A DNA stretch of 64,000 nucleotides from contig JAQGDQ010000189.1 of assembly GCA_030141605.1 (NCBI GenBank), positions 1 through 64,000 on the forward strand, written 5' to 3'. This document shows positions 48,672 to 57,699 of the stretch, one piece after another; the stretch's first letter is position 1, and every line of letters begins with the position of its first letter. The translations under genes were made by a program, and so were the position numbers. Origin of the DNA: Tubiluchus corallicola (lineage: Eukaryota > Priapulida > Priapulimorpha > Priapulimorphida > Tubiluchidae). The notes below the pieces were generated by a model, which did no database searches, was not told the DNA's origin, and saw only the letters and a program-made list of their open reading frames with translations.

Positions 48672-49590
48672 TTTTTACGTTCTTCTGTTTTGATGTAAAA
48701 GAGGCAAAAGGTCAAGGGGTTTTACGTTCTTTTGTTTTGATACAAAAGAACCAAAAAATCAAGCCTGTAAATTCTTTTGATGAAAAACTACGCTGTCGGC
48801 TTCGCTATCTTCTCAAAACTCGCCTTTTTTTTAGAAAAAAGGCTCAGACAGTGATAAGATTTTTCGCTTCGCCTTTCGCTGTTTTTCTATCAAAAGCCTT
48901 TAAGGGCACTCCTTTTTCGCTGCTTTTCCAGTTAATAGTTTTTAGTAGTGGGGGTTGTGTTTCAAGGGGAGCTTATGTCCTTCTGTTTTGATGTAAAAGA
49001 GGCGAAAGGTCAAGGGGTTTTACGTTCTTTTGTCTTGATACAAAAGAGGCAAAAGGTCAAGGGGTTTTAAGTTCTTCTGTTTTGATGTAAAAGAGGCGAA
49101 ATATCAAGGGGTTTTACGTTCTTTTGTCTTGATACAAAAGAACCAAAAAATCAAGCCTGTAAATTCTTTTGATGAAAAACTACGCTGTCGGCTTCGCTAT
49201 CTTCTCAAAACTCGCCTTTTTTTAGAAAAAAGGCTCAGACAGTGATAAGATTTTTCGCTTCGCCTTTCGCTGTTTTTCTATCAAAAGCCTTTAAGGGCAC
49301 TCCTTTTTCGCTGCTTTTCCAGTTAATAGTTTTTAGTAGTGGGGGTTGTGTTTCAAGGGGAGCTTATGTCCTTCTGTTTTGATGTAAAAGAGGCGAAAGG
49401 TCAAGGGGTTTTACGTTCTTTTGTCTTGATACAAAAGAACCAAAAAATCAAGCCTGTAAATTCTTTTGATGAGAAACTATGCTGTCGGCTTCGCTATCTT
49501 CTCAAAACTCGCCTTTTTTTTTAGAAAAAAGGCTCAGACAGTGATAAGATTTTTCGCTTCGCCTTTCGCTGTTTTTCCAGTTAAGAGTTT
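48672..49590 (+). repeat. array of long hairpin-bearing dispersed repeats (three long units plus short units)
   Basis: Hairpins with stem GTTCTTTTGT / ACAAAAGAAC start at 48726, 49118 and 49415. Each is followed by the same 130-250 bases, including a second fold around CGCCTTTTTTTTAGAAAAAAGGC and AGACAGTGATAAG. Between long units lie shorter tandem units of about 48 bp (TACGTTCTTTTGT... AAAGGTCAAGGGGTTT), two extra ones separating the first and second long units. No gene is convincing in this 983-base gap (48626-49608); short open frames are repeat-derived. The last unit stops 20 bases before the pentapeptide gene end. Confidence 0.85.
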
Positions 49591-49608
49591 AATTTAAGGA
49601 GGGGCTAG

Positions 49609-51150
49609 TTAGCTTCTTCCGTATTTTCTAAATGCAGCAATTGTTTGATAGATACCGTAACTTATGAAGATACGAGAGGCTGCATCTATAAAGTTACTAA
49701 GTGCCGTTGGTTTATACTTATCCATTAAGCTGAAATCGCGAAAAGTAAATAGGAATTGATGAAGATAGTTCCATTTATTTTCCGGTGGATCGTCTAGAGT
49801 GCTTATATACAAGCAATAAAACAGCAGGGTAAGAGATATGGTAAACAGTAGACCACGTCCCCAACTCAAACCGTGATTGTTAGATAGTTTGTTAAGCCAA
49901 AGCAAAGGAAGTTTACGGTATTTCTTATTTTTGTAAAGTTCTTTTTTATATTGCTCCATCTCCAAAGCGTAATATTCCAATGCTTCTATTTTATCGTTAA
50001 TTTTCAGGTTTTCGTGCTTGGCAATCCTAAGAAACTCACGGTTGGTATTGGTTATGTGTTTTTTTAGGGATGAGGCGGGAGGTAAGGTTACCTGCTTGTC
50101 AAGCAACACTGATTGAAACATAAGCTCATCTAAGTATGTGTCGACAAAACTTACTGCACCCATAAAGTGGGTGTTCTCAAAGGAGAGTACGCCTTTTTTA
50201 TCTTTTGTTTTACTATTTATTCTCTCAAACTTAGCCGGTCCTGTAAAACTAGCCAACTCAAAGTCAGCCACTCCTTTAAAATTAGCCTGGGAAAAGTAAA
50301 CCTGCCCTGTGAAAGTAGCTTCTTTAAAGTTAGCCTGTTCTGTAAAACTAGCCGACTCAAAGTCAGCTTTCTTTGTAAAATTAGCCTGGGAAAAGTAAGC
50401 TTTCTTTGTAAAATTAGCGTGGGGAAAGCGAGCCGGTCCTTTAAAATTAGCCTGGGAAAAGTTAGCCGGTCCTGTAAAACTAGCCAACTCAAAGTCAGCC
50501 TCTCTTGTAAAAGTAGAGTGGGAAAAGTCAGCATTCTTTGTAAAATTAGCGTGGGGAAAGCGGGCCGGTCCTTTAAAATTAGCCTGGGAAAAGTCAGCCG
50601 GTCCTTTAAAATTAGCCTGGAAAAAGTCAGCCGGTCCTGTAAAAGTAGCATAGTAAAAGTCAGCATTCTTTGTAAAATTAGCCTGGGAAAAGTCAGCCGG
50701 TCCTGTAAAATTAGCGAGGGAAAAGTCAGCCGGTCCTGTAAAAGTAGCATAGTAAAAGTCAGCATTCTTTGTAAAATTAGCGTGGGGAAAGCTAGCCGGT
50801 CCTGTAAAATTAGCCTGGGAAAAGTCAGCCGGTCCTGTAAAAGTAGCTCCGGAAAAGCTAGCATGTTCTGCAAAAGTAGCTTCGGAAAAGTGAGCCTGCT
50901 TTTTAAAAATGGTTAAACTTTGGCTTATGTAGCAAAAGCTAACAGCTTTTTCGAACTTTGCTCCGACGAAGTTTACATCTTCTTCAAAGGTGTAGCCTGC
51001 AAGATTTACCTCAAAGCTAAAAACATGACCACTAAAGTCGAGTGGCCGGGTAATTACATAATAGTCGGGTGAGGTTTTGTTTTTGCTTTTTCTTGCGTTA
51101 TCAATCTTTTTGTAAAACTCTTGTTCGGTTATAGTAGTTTTTTCGGCCAT
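49609..51150 (-). CDS. pentapeptide-repeat protein with C-terminal membrane segments
   Basis: This is a 513-residue protein. Residues about 60-320 are more than 40 pentapeptide units of the A(D/N/S)F-x-x type (ATFTGPADFSQANF), which fold as a right-handed quadrilateral beta-helix. The C-terminal 180 residues have a helical stretch (EALEYYALEMEQYKKELYK), a hydrophobic helix (LLFTISLTLLFYCLYIS) and a second one near the end (ISYGIYQTIAAFRKYG), resembling the channel-like tail in other Bacteroidota pentapeptide proteins. The function is unknown. The DNA repeats with a 15-base period, which opens long spurious frames on both strands. Confidence 0.85.
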   Translation of the reverse strand: MAEKTTITEQEFYKKIDNARKSKNKTSPDYYVITRPLDFSGHVFSFEVNLAGYTFEEDVNFVGAKFEKAVSFCYISQSLTIFKKQAHFSEATFAEHASFSGATFTGPADFSQANFTGPASFPHANFTKNADFYYATFTGPADFSLANFTGPADFSQANFTKNADFYYATFTGPADFFQANFKGPADFSQANFKGPARFPHANFTKNADFSHSTFTREADFELASFTGPANFSQANFKGPARFPHANFTKKAYFSQANFTKKADFESASFTEQANFKEATFTGQVYFSQANFKGVADFELASFTGPAKFERINSKTKDKKGVLSFENTHFMGAVSFVDTYLDELMFQSVLLDKQVTLPPASSLKKHITNTNREFLRIAKHENLKINDKIEALEYYALEMEQYKKELYKNKKYRKLPLLWLNKLSNNHGLSWGRGLLFTISLTLLFYCLYISTLDDPPENKWNYLHQFLFTFRDFSLMDKYKPTALSNFIDAASRIFISYGIYQTIAAFRKYGRS

Positions 51151-51638
51151 TGTTTTCTTAAGGTTTGAGAGTGAGGTATTTGTTGTGCGGGATAAGTGTG
51201 AATAGTGGTTGACGCAATATATGTGAGAGAGTAAAGAGTTATTGATAAGTGTTTTTTCTGTCTCCTATTTTTGTTGTTTCTATTACTAATTTTGGCAACA
51301 GTAGTGTGTTCTGTGCCGGAGAAGGATACAAGATAAATAAAATATTCGAAATAGCTGTGAGTGAGATGGGGTGATTCCGGGTTATTTAAGTTGGTTTCTC
51401 GATAGGGGTGTGTAGTTAAAGCCTGTCGACGCGACTTGTCTTGTGGTGCCGGTTTTTTACGGGTTGGTACTGGGTGATTATGTCGAAGATTTGTTCAACA
51501 GTTGCGAGTTATATGGAGTGGAGCTGTGGCAGTGGTAAAGGGGTTGAGTGAGGTGTGTGTGCCTTTTGCAGAGGAGTTGTAAGCAGCTTTAGTGTTGTCA
51601 AAACTGCGTTTTTTGGGTTTATGAGTAAGCTGCTTTAG
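51151..51638. other. 488-base gap without a recognisable gene
   Basis: I see no convincing coding frame. Near its right end AAGCAGCTT (about 51579) and AAGCTGCTT (about 51629) are inverted around a 40-base loop that contains the tract TTTTTTGGG; this may mark the transcript end of the 1120-residue lipoprotein gene on the minus strand, but the fold is weak. Confidence 0.4.
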
Positions 51639-54600
51639 CTACTTTTGCCCTTTTGTGTTTCGCAGGAATGGGTAACCACCGTTGGTGTTGCTATTTATGT
51701 CCCAAATATTAATAAAGTTCCACTCTTTATTGCCTGTACCCTGAGGTTGGTAGGTGTTTCTGTTTTTCATTTCGTTTGCCGATTTGCCTATTCCTCCCCC
51801 ATTAGATGCATATTGTTCTATGCCGGTTTTGTTCCAGTAGCTGTTGTTAATGTTTCCACTGTTCCATCCTGCCACTCCTCCGGTATTACCGCTATTAGCT
51901 GTTGTGCTTCCCATAGCGTAACAGTTGTTGATGTTTCCACTGTTGTGCCCAGCCAGTCCTCCGCCATTGTTATGGTTGTTGGTGCTGCTGATTGTTATGT
52001 TTCCTGTAGCATAGCTATTGCTAATGTTTCCGCTGTTCCATCCTGTCAGTCCTCCGGCATTGCCACTACTGTTATTTCCGCTGATTGTTATGTTTCCTGT
52101 GGCGTAGCTGTTGTTGATGTTTCCGTAGTGTCCTCCTACCAGTCCTCCGGCATAGCTGTTGTTGCCGGTACTTGTAGTGTTTACTGCGGCGTGGCTGTTG
52201 TTAATAGTTCCGCCGTAGTCGACTCCCCCCACCAGTCCGCCAACGTAGCTTGTTCCCTGCACACTTCCCCGGGCATAGCTATTTTCTATTGTTCCTTCGT
52301 TTGCTCCTGCCAGCCCGCCAACGCGGGTTTTCCCTATTATGTTTCCTTTGGCATAGCTGTTTTTGACAGTTCCGCTGTTTGCGCCGAGCAGCCCACCGGT
52401 GTAGTCACCTCCGGCTATGCCTCTCGGCGATATTTCCACGCCTGTATTTTTTATTTCCCCACCGGCTGCCAGGTATGCAAATAGTCCGGTGCATTGTTGG
52501 TGAGTATTGATGTAGAGGTTTTTTATTGTTTTGCTTTGTCCGTCAAATGTTCCGGTAAACTGGTCACTAATACTACCTATGGGTTCAAATCCATCTGCGG
52601 GGAAGCCATTTTCTCCCGGTTTGGGGCATTTTATATTGTTTGCCAGGGTGTAGTGGCCCGCCATGTTATGTTTTACACCTTGTAGGTCTTGCCAGTTTTT
52701 TATTCTGTATTGCTCTTTTATGGTTATGGTGTTTAGGGTTTTGGAGTGTGTTCCTTTTGATATGGTTATTGTGATGTTTATAGTGCCGTCATGTATGTTG
52801 TTCCACTCCGTTGTCGAGAGTATGTCTCCATTGATGGTTATTTGGTTATTGTTTGCGGTGATGGGGATGATTTTTTTTGCTGTTTTTCCTATTCTTATAG
52901 TAGTGTTCCAGTCTCCATCTGCAACGTTGTCGATTATAAACAGCTCTTTTTTTGTAATGTCGCCTGCTCCTATTCTGTTTTCGTTATTGTGGCTGAATAT
53001 TTTCAGTGTTGGTTTCCGGTTTGTGTCTGTTATTGTTACTATGTACTCTTTTGTGGTGGTGTCATCGTCCGCTGTTACGGTATATTTTACAGGGAGGTTA
53101 AAGTTTTGTGTTTCTGTTTTTGGCGGGTTTATGGTTGCCCCGACAGATATCTCCAATGTAGAGGGGGGTGTGTTGTCCGGAACTATTCCATATATGGTAG
53201 CGTTTCCCGTGATTGTTCCTTTTGTGTGGTCAATTTTTATGTCTGTTATTCCGGCGATGGCAAAGTCAGTTATTTTTGTCTCTGTATTGCTGGCTGTGTT
53301 AACGCTTACGGTGTATTTTTCTTTTGTTCCGTTTCCTGCAGTTATTATGTAGTCTACGGGGTTTTTAAAGCTTTTTGTTGTTCCGCTGTTTGGAGAGATG
53401 TCTGACCCTGTATGTGTGATAGTGGGGGTCAGTTTGTCCAGGTTGGTTTCGTAGGGCACGGTGAGCGTTATTTTTTTGTTTTCCTGGTCTATTTCCCCGT
53501 AGATGTTTTCAAATGAGTTGTTTTCTGACAGGAGGTCGAATTTTGTAACTGTTTTATCTGAGCTGGGTTCTACGCCTACTTTTATTGTGTATTTCTGTGT
53601 GCTTCCATCTTGTGCTGTTACGGTATAGGGGGTTTCATTAGTGAAGTTTTGTGCCAGTTTGCCGGCAGGAGATATAAGTACTCCGGTGTGTGTGATAGTT
53701 GGGGTAAGTCTATTTCTGCTAATACCGTAAGGGAGTGTAGCAGTTATTGTTGTACCTGTTATTACTCCCTCCACATCATTGTCCAGTGATGTATTGTCAT
53801 TCGGTTTAAAGGTGAATTTTGTAATTTCCTTGCTTGCGCTTGGAGCAATTGTCACAGTGTACTCCTGTCTGGTGTGTCCGTCCGGTGCTGTTACTACGTA
53901 TATTAGAGGTGTAGTGAAGTCCCGGGCAGTATTTTTTGAAGGGTGTATAGCGGCTCCTTCAGCTATTGTCAATGGTTTAGGGGTTATTTTTTTAAGGTTT
54001 GCCCTGTTTGATGCTACTCCGGTAATTGTTCCTTTGTTGTAGTCAATTTCTATATTTTTCACCTCTTCAAGTTCAAATGCTGTGATTCTCGCATCTGTAT
54101 TTTTATCTATGTTAATAATGGCGGTGTAGTCCTGTGTAGTTCCGTCTATTGCTGTTATCGTATAGTTTATGTTGTTAGAGAAGTCAAGTTCTTTTTCATC
54201 ACCAGGCGATATGGCTATTCCCGTGTGCATAATGGTGGGTTTAAGCGTGCCTATTGCGTTGTATGGCACGGTAGCGCTTATTGTTGTGTAAGTTATTAGC
54301 CCCTCTATATTCATTTTACCCAGTGCCGTGTTATTTTCTGCTTTAAATACAAAACCGGTGATGTTTTTGGTCTCATTTGAGATTACGTCAACACTAACGG
54401 TGTAGTTTTTTGTGGTACCATCAATTGCTGTTACCGCGTATGTTATATTTTCAGTGAAGTCCTGTCTTTTTTTATTTTCGGGTGATATGCCGGTCCCTTT
54501 ATACTCAATGGTGGGTATCAGCCTTTCTCTATCAATCCAAAATGGAACAGCGGCAGTTATTGTTGTTTCACCTACCACTCCTGTTATGTTATTTTTTAGT

Positions 54601-55001
54601 ACTGCGTTGTTGTCTGTTTTAAAGGTGAAGCTTTCAATGTATTTTGTCGCACTTGGGATAAGTTCTATTGTTACGGTGTAGTTCTGTGTGCTTCCATTTT
54701 CTGCTATTATTGTGTATTCCGCAGAGTTGGTAAAGTCTTGTGCTACTCCGCTTAAAGGGGCTATTAAGGCTTTGTCGGAGATGGAGATTTCAGGAGTAAG
54801 GCTGGTTTTGTCAGTTCCCTCTTCAGGCATTGTAATGTTTATGGTGTGTGTCTTGTGGTTGATGTCTGCTTTTTTTAAGCTACCAGCAATTTCAAAGCCA
54901 ATGATTTTTTTTTCACGGGACTTAGAGATTTTTGCATTCTCCTTTTTACAGGCTGTTATAACAAGTATGCATGTAAGCAGTAAGAGTATTTTTTTCTTCA
55001 T
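51639..55001 (-). CDS. orphan giant DUF5018/GLUG lipoprotein, seven DUF5018-like domains
   Basis: This 1120-residue protein starts MKKKILLLLTCILVITAC (lipobox ITAC), then KKENAK. Seven DUF5018-like domains of about 95 residues follow, each starting with an I-T-x-F strand and ending YTVTV-like. Next come a linker (HNNENRIGAGDI, LSTTEWNNIHDG) homologous to the SYYERENRVGAG linker of the array, the QYRIKNWQDLQGVKHNMAGHYTL block and about nine GLUG repeats (VGGLAGANEGTIENSYARG). Its layout is the same as cassettes A-G, but the sequence is clearly diverged and the gene is intact. A surface-exposed adhesin-like role is inference. Confidence 0.9.
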   Translation of the reverse strand: MKKKILLLLTCILVITACKKENAKISKSREKKIIGFEIAGSLKKADINHKTHTINITMPEEGTDKTSLTPEISISDKALIAPLSGVAQDFTNSAEYTIIAENGSTQNYTVTIELIPSATKYIESFTFKTDNNAVLKNNITGVVGETTITAAVPFWIDRERLIPTIEYKGTGISPENKKRQDFTENITYAVTAIDGTTKNYTVSVDVISNETKNITGFVFKAENNTALGKMNIEGLITYTTISATVPYNAIGTLKPTIMHTGIAISPGDEKELDFSNNINYTITAIDGTTQDYTAIINIDKNTDARITAFELEEVKNIEIDYNKGTITGVASNRANLKKITPKPLTIAEGAAIHPSKNTARDFTTPLIYVVTAPDGHTRQEYTVTIAPSASKEITKFTFKPNDNTSLDNDVEGVITGTTITATLPYGISRNRLTPTITHTGVLISPAGKLAQNFTNETPYTVTAQDGSTQKYTIKVGVEPSSDKTVTKFDLLSENNSFENIYGEIDQENKKITLTVPYETNLDKLTPTITHTGSDISPNSGTTKSFKNPVDYIITAGNGTKEKYTVSVNTASNTETKITDFAIAGITDIKIDHTKGTITGNATIYGIVPDNTPPSTLEISVGATINPPKTETQNFNLPVKYTVTADDDTTTKEYIVTITDTNRKPTLKIFSHNNENRIGAGDITKKELFIIDNVADGDWNTTIRIGKTAKKIIPITANNNQITINGDILSTTEWNNIHDGTINITITISKGTHSKTLNTITIKEQYRIKNWQDLQGVKHNMAGHYTLANNIKCPKPGENGFPADGFEPIGSISDQFTGTFDGQSKTIKNLYINTHQQCTGLFAYLAAGGEIKNTGVEISPRGIAGGDYTGGLLGANSGTVKNSYAKGNIIGKTRVGGLAGANEGTIENSYARGSVQGTSYVGGLVGGVDYGGTINNSHAAVNTTSTGNNSYAGGLVGGHYGNINNSYATGNITISGNNSSGNAGGLTGWNSGNISNSYATGNITISSTNNHNNGGGLAGHNSGNINNCYAMGSTTANSGNTGGVAGWNSGNINNSYWNKTGIEQYASNGGGIGKSANEMKNRNTYQPQGTGNKEWNFINIWDINSNTNGGYPFLRNTKGQK

Positions 55002-55474
55002 CAGTTATTTGTGGTTTTTCTCAATGCTCGGGTTTTTATTTGTGGTTTAAATAGGGATCAGGTCAGGAGACAGTTTTAAGTTTTTGGGAACGGCTACGGT
55101 TTAGTAATCAACAGGCATTTTTTTATTGTTTCACTATATAGTATTGTGTTTTTAAGTAAGTTAGTGATTTATTTTTGATTTTTCAAGTCCCCTGTTTTAA
55201 AAAGGGTGCACAGGTGATGGAGTTGGCTTAGGGATGTGTCCGGTTTATTTTTTGTCCTAAGTGAGTTGTTTTGCTTTGCAGAGTTCCTGGTTTGTATTTT
55301 TATTTGCAAAGGTGTAGTTTTACTGTTCCGCTCAGATATCTGCTCTCGCTGTTCAACAAAATTTGTAGATTTGCCCTTGGTCTTAAATCTATTGAGTGTA
55401 GTGAAGTCGGAGGTTTGTAAGGTTGTGGTAAAAAGGTTGCCGGCGTGAATATTTATTAATAAAACAGAGTAAAA
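55002..55474. other. 473-base divergent intergenic region
   Basis: It lies between two divergently oriented genes (the lipoprotein on minus, surE on plus). TAGATTTG at 55366-55373 matches the -7 consensus for surE, with an unclear -33 element and a leader of about 100 bases. No gene is convincing here. Confidence 0.4.
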
Positions 55475-56245
55475 ATGGCAGATAGTGGTCTCCTTATATT
55501 GGTTACAAATGACGATGGTGTGTATGCCAAAGGTCTAAGCGAGTTAATAGCTGTTGTGCGCCCTTATGGGAGTGTGGTGGTGGTTGCTCCAGACAATCCC
55601 CAGAGTGGTATGTCTCACGCCATTACGGTGGATAAGCCTTTGCGTGTGACAAAGTTAAGGAGTGAGGAGGGGCTTACTGTGTATGCGTGTAATGGAACAC
55701 CTGCTGATTGTGTGAAGCTTGCGTGCAATCAGCTGCTTGATAAGCTTCCCGATTTTATTTTTTCAGGCATTAATCACGGTGCGAACAATTCTGTTTCTAT
55801 ACTCTATTCGGGAACAATGGGTGCTGCACTGGAGGGGTGTATACATGGGGTGCCATCTGTTGGGTTTTCGCTATGTGATTATGATCCCGATGCGGATTTT
55901 TCAAATTCCGAGGCTGTGTCTGTAAGGGTGGTGCAGGAGGTTATAGAGAAGGGGCTTCCGGGAGGTGTGTGTCTGAACGTTAATATTCCACAAGGCCATG
56001 TTAAAGGGATTAATTTTTGTCGACAGACCAGAGGGAAGTGGGAAGAGGAGTTTGAGCGTAGGACAGATCCTCACGGCCGGGAGTATTTTTGGCTTACCGG
56101 ATATTTCAATAATGCAGAGTCGGAGGCGCGGGATACCGATGATTATGCTATTAGGAACGGATATGCTTCTGTAGTGCCGGTCAGTATAGATCTGACAGCT
56201 CATAAGGTGTTGAAGCCTATGCAGATGCAAAATTGGAAGTTGTAG
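55475..56245 (+). CDS. surE: 5'-nucleotidase SurE
   Basis: This is a 256-residue metal-dependent nucleoside monophosphate phosphatase of stationary-phase survival type. The metal site is in LVTNDDGVYAKGL (Asp12-Asp13 region), PDNPQSGMSHAIT, NGTPADCVKLA and SGINHGANNS, followed by YSGTMGAALEG. The length is standard. The next gene starts two bases after its stop, so translation is probably coupled. surE beside lpxB is a recurrent Bacteroidota arrangement. Confidence 0.95.
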   Translation: MADSGLLILVTNDDGVYAKGLSELIAVVRPYGSVVVVAPDNPQSGMSHAITVDKPLRVTKLRSEEGLTVYACNGTPADCVKLACNQLLDKLPDFIFSGINHGANNSVSILYSGTMGAALEGCIHGVPSVGFSLCDYDPDADFSNSEAVSVRVVQEVIEKGLPGGVCLNVNIPQGHVKGINFCRQTRGKWEEEFERRTDPHGREYFWLTGYFNNAESEARDTDDYAIRNGYASVVPVSIDLTAHKVLKPMQMQNWKL

Positions 56246-56247
56246 CT

Positions 56248-56547
56248 ATGGTAAGAGGTAGGATACAGATTAACTCCTTTTTTATGGGAACTGCTTTGGG
56301 GGTTGCTATACCATTTGTTTTCTTTTTGCTGTATTATGCTTTCAGGTTTAGCAGTCTGGATTTTAGTGATTACCTGTCCAAGCTTGCAGAGTCAAAAAAG
56401 CTTGTCAATGTGATTAGCCTGGCAGTTTTTCCGAATATATTGTCCTTTACATTTTTTGTAAGGAAGGAGATGCTAAAGACCGGTAGGGGCATACTGTTTG
56501 CCACTATCTTTTACGGTATATTTATTTTTGTTTTGAAGTTTATTTAA
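56248..56547 (+). CDS. small three-helix membrane protein of unknown function
   Basis: This is a 99-residue protein. The ATG at 56248 was preferred over a TTG inside surE. It has three hydrophobic segments (GTALGVAIPFVFFLLYYAF, VISLAVFPNILSFTFFV, GILFATIFYGIFIFVLKF) and few charged residues apart from the middle. I do not recognise a family. It lies between surE and lpxB with gaps of 2 and 8 bases, so it is cotranscribed with the lipid A gene and may act at the inner membrane. Confidence 0.7.
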   Translation: MVRGRIQINSFFMGTALGVAIPFVFFLLYYAFRFSSLDFSDYLSKLAESKKLVNVISLAVFPNILSFTFFVRKEMLKTGRGILFATIFYGIFIFVLKFI

Positions 56548-56555
56548 AAGGGGAT

Positions 56556-57692
56556 ATGAGGTACTTCATTATTGCGGGAGAGGCTTCGGGTGATTTACAT
56601 GCATCACATTTGATGCGAGAGCTTAAGTGCAGGGATGATAGCGCTGAGTTTTCTTATTTTGGTGGCGATCTTATGCGGTTGGAAGGGGGTAGGCTGCTTA
56701 AGCACTATAGTGAGATGGCTTTTATGGGTCTTACGAATGTTGTGATGAACCTGCCCAAGATATTTAAGAATTTCCGTTACGCTAAGCGGGAAGTGCTTGC
56801 TTTTAGTCCAGATGTGCTTATTCTCGTTGATTATCCGGGCTTTAATCTTCGTATGGCCGGTTTTGCAAAAAGGCACGGTATAAGAACGTTTTATTATATA
56901 TCTCCGAAGATATGGGCATGGAACACCGGCAGGGTAAGGAAGATAAAGAGGTATGTAGATGAGATGTTTACTATATTTCCATTTGAGACTGCGTTTTATA
57001 AGAGGCATGGTTATAAGGTGAGGTATGTCGGGAATCCCACTATTGATGAGCTGGCAGTGAGGCCAAATCAGGATGAGCCTTTTGAGAGTTTTATAGCCAG
57101 GAACAGTTTACCGGCAAAGCCGATAGTTGCGATTCTAGCCGGAAGCAGAAAGCAGGAGATTTCGTTGATTTTGCCTGAGATGGCTGGGGCAGCGGAGCAT
57201 TTCCATGATTATCAGTTTGTGATAGCGGGAGTTGATTCACAGCCGCTGTCTTTTTACCGAAAGGTGTTGCGGGGCAAGGATATCCCCGTTGTGTTTGGAC
57301 AGGCTTATGAGCTGCTGCAACATTCCAAGGCTTCACTTGTGGCGTCTGGGACAGCTAATCTGGAGGCGGCAGTTATAAACACGCCACAGGTGCTGTGCTA
57401 TAAGGTTGAGCTTGGGCGTTTTGCCAAGTGGGTGCTTTCTCATATAATGAAAGTGCCTTATATTTCGCTTGTAAATTTAATTCTGGGCAGGGAGGCTTTG
57501 AAAGAGTATTTTCAGGATAAGTGCAATAGAGAGAGTATCGCTGCCGAGCTTAGAAAGATACTTTATGATAAGGGGCACAGGGATGGTATACTTGCAAGCT
57601 ATGATGAGATTAGAGATGTGTTAGGAGAGGCTGGAAGTGCAGGCAGGGCGGCTGAGGAGATGATAGGAATATTAAAGTCAGGTAAAGTTTAG
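56556..57692 (+). CDS. lpxB: lipid-A-disaccharide synthase
   Basis: This is a 378-residue glycosyltransferase (GT19) that condenses UDP-diacylglucosamine with lipid X at the inner membrane. The start YFIIAGEASGDLHASHLM, then FMGLTNVVMNLPKI, YYISPKIWAWNTGRVRKI and the C-terminal ASGTANLEAAVINTPQVLCYK are diagnostic. The length is normal. It shows that the cell makes lipopolysaccharide. An AAAAGGGG stretch precedes the ATG. Confidence 0.96.
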   Translation: MRYFIIAGEASGDLHASHLMRELKCRDDSAEFSYFGGDLMRLEGGRLLKHYSEMAFMGLTNVVMNLPKIFKNFRYAKREVLAFSPDVLILVDYPGFNLRMAGFAKRHGIRTFYYISPKIWAWNTGRVRKIKRYVDEMFTIFPFETAFYKRHGYKVRYVGNPTIDELAVRPNQDEPFESFIARNSLPAKPIVAILAGSRKQEISLILPEMAGAAEHFHDYQFVIAGVDSQPLSFYRKVLRGKDIPVVFGQAYELLQHSKASLVASGTANLEAAVINTPQVLCYKVELGRFAKWVLSHIMKVPYISLVNLILGREALKEYFQDKCNRESIAAELRKILYDKGHRDGILASYDEIRDVLGEAGSAGRAAEEMIGILKSGKV

Positions 57693-57699
57693 GGGTGCT

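Noticed and set aside
48737-49524. Short plus-strand frames inside the hairpin repeat array.
   Set aside because: They follow the repeat sequence and end at unit borders; similar frames arise wherever the repeat occurs.
48672-49590. Possible CRISPR array.
   Set aside because: Repeat units are long, unequal and lack unique spacers of constant length; no cas genes are near.
50167-50916. A 249-codon plus-strand frame with regular KVSxSCK repeats opposite the pentapeptide gene.
   Set aside because: It is the antisense image of the 15-base repeats; the minus-strand frame has the A(D/N)F pentapeptide pattern and membrane tail of a real protein.
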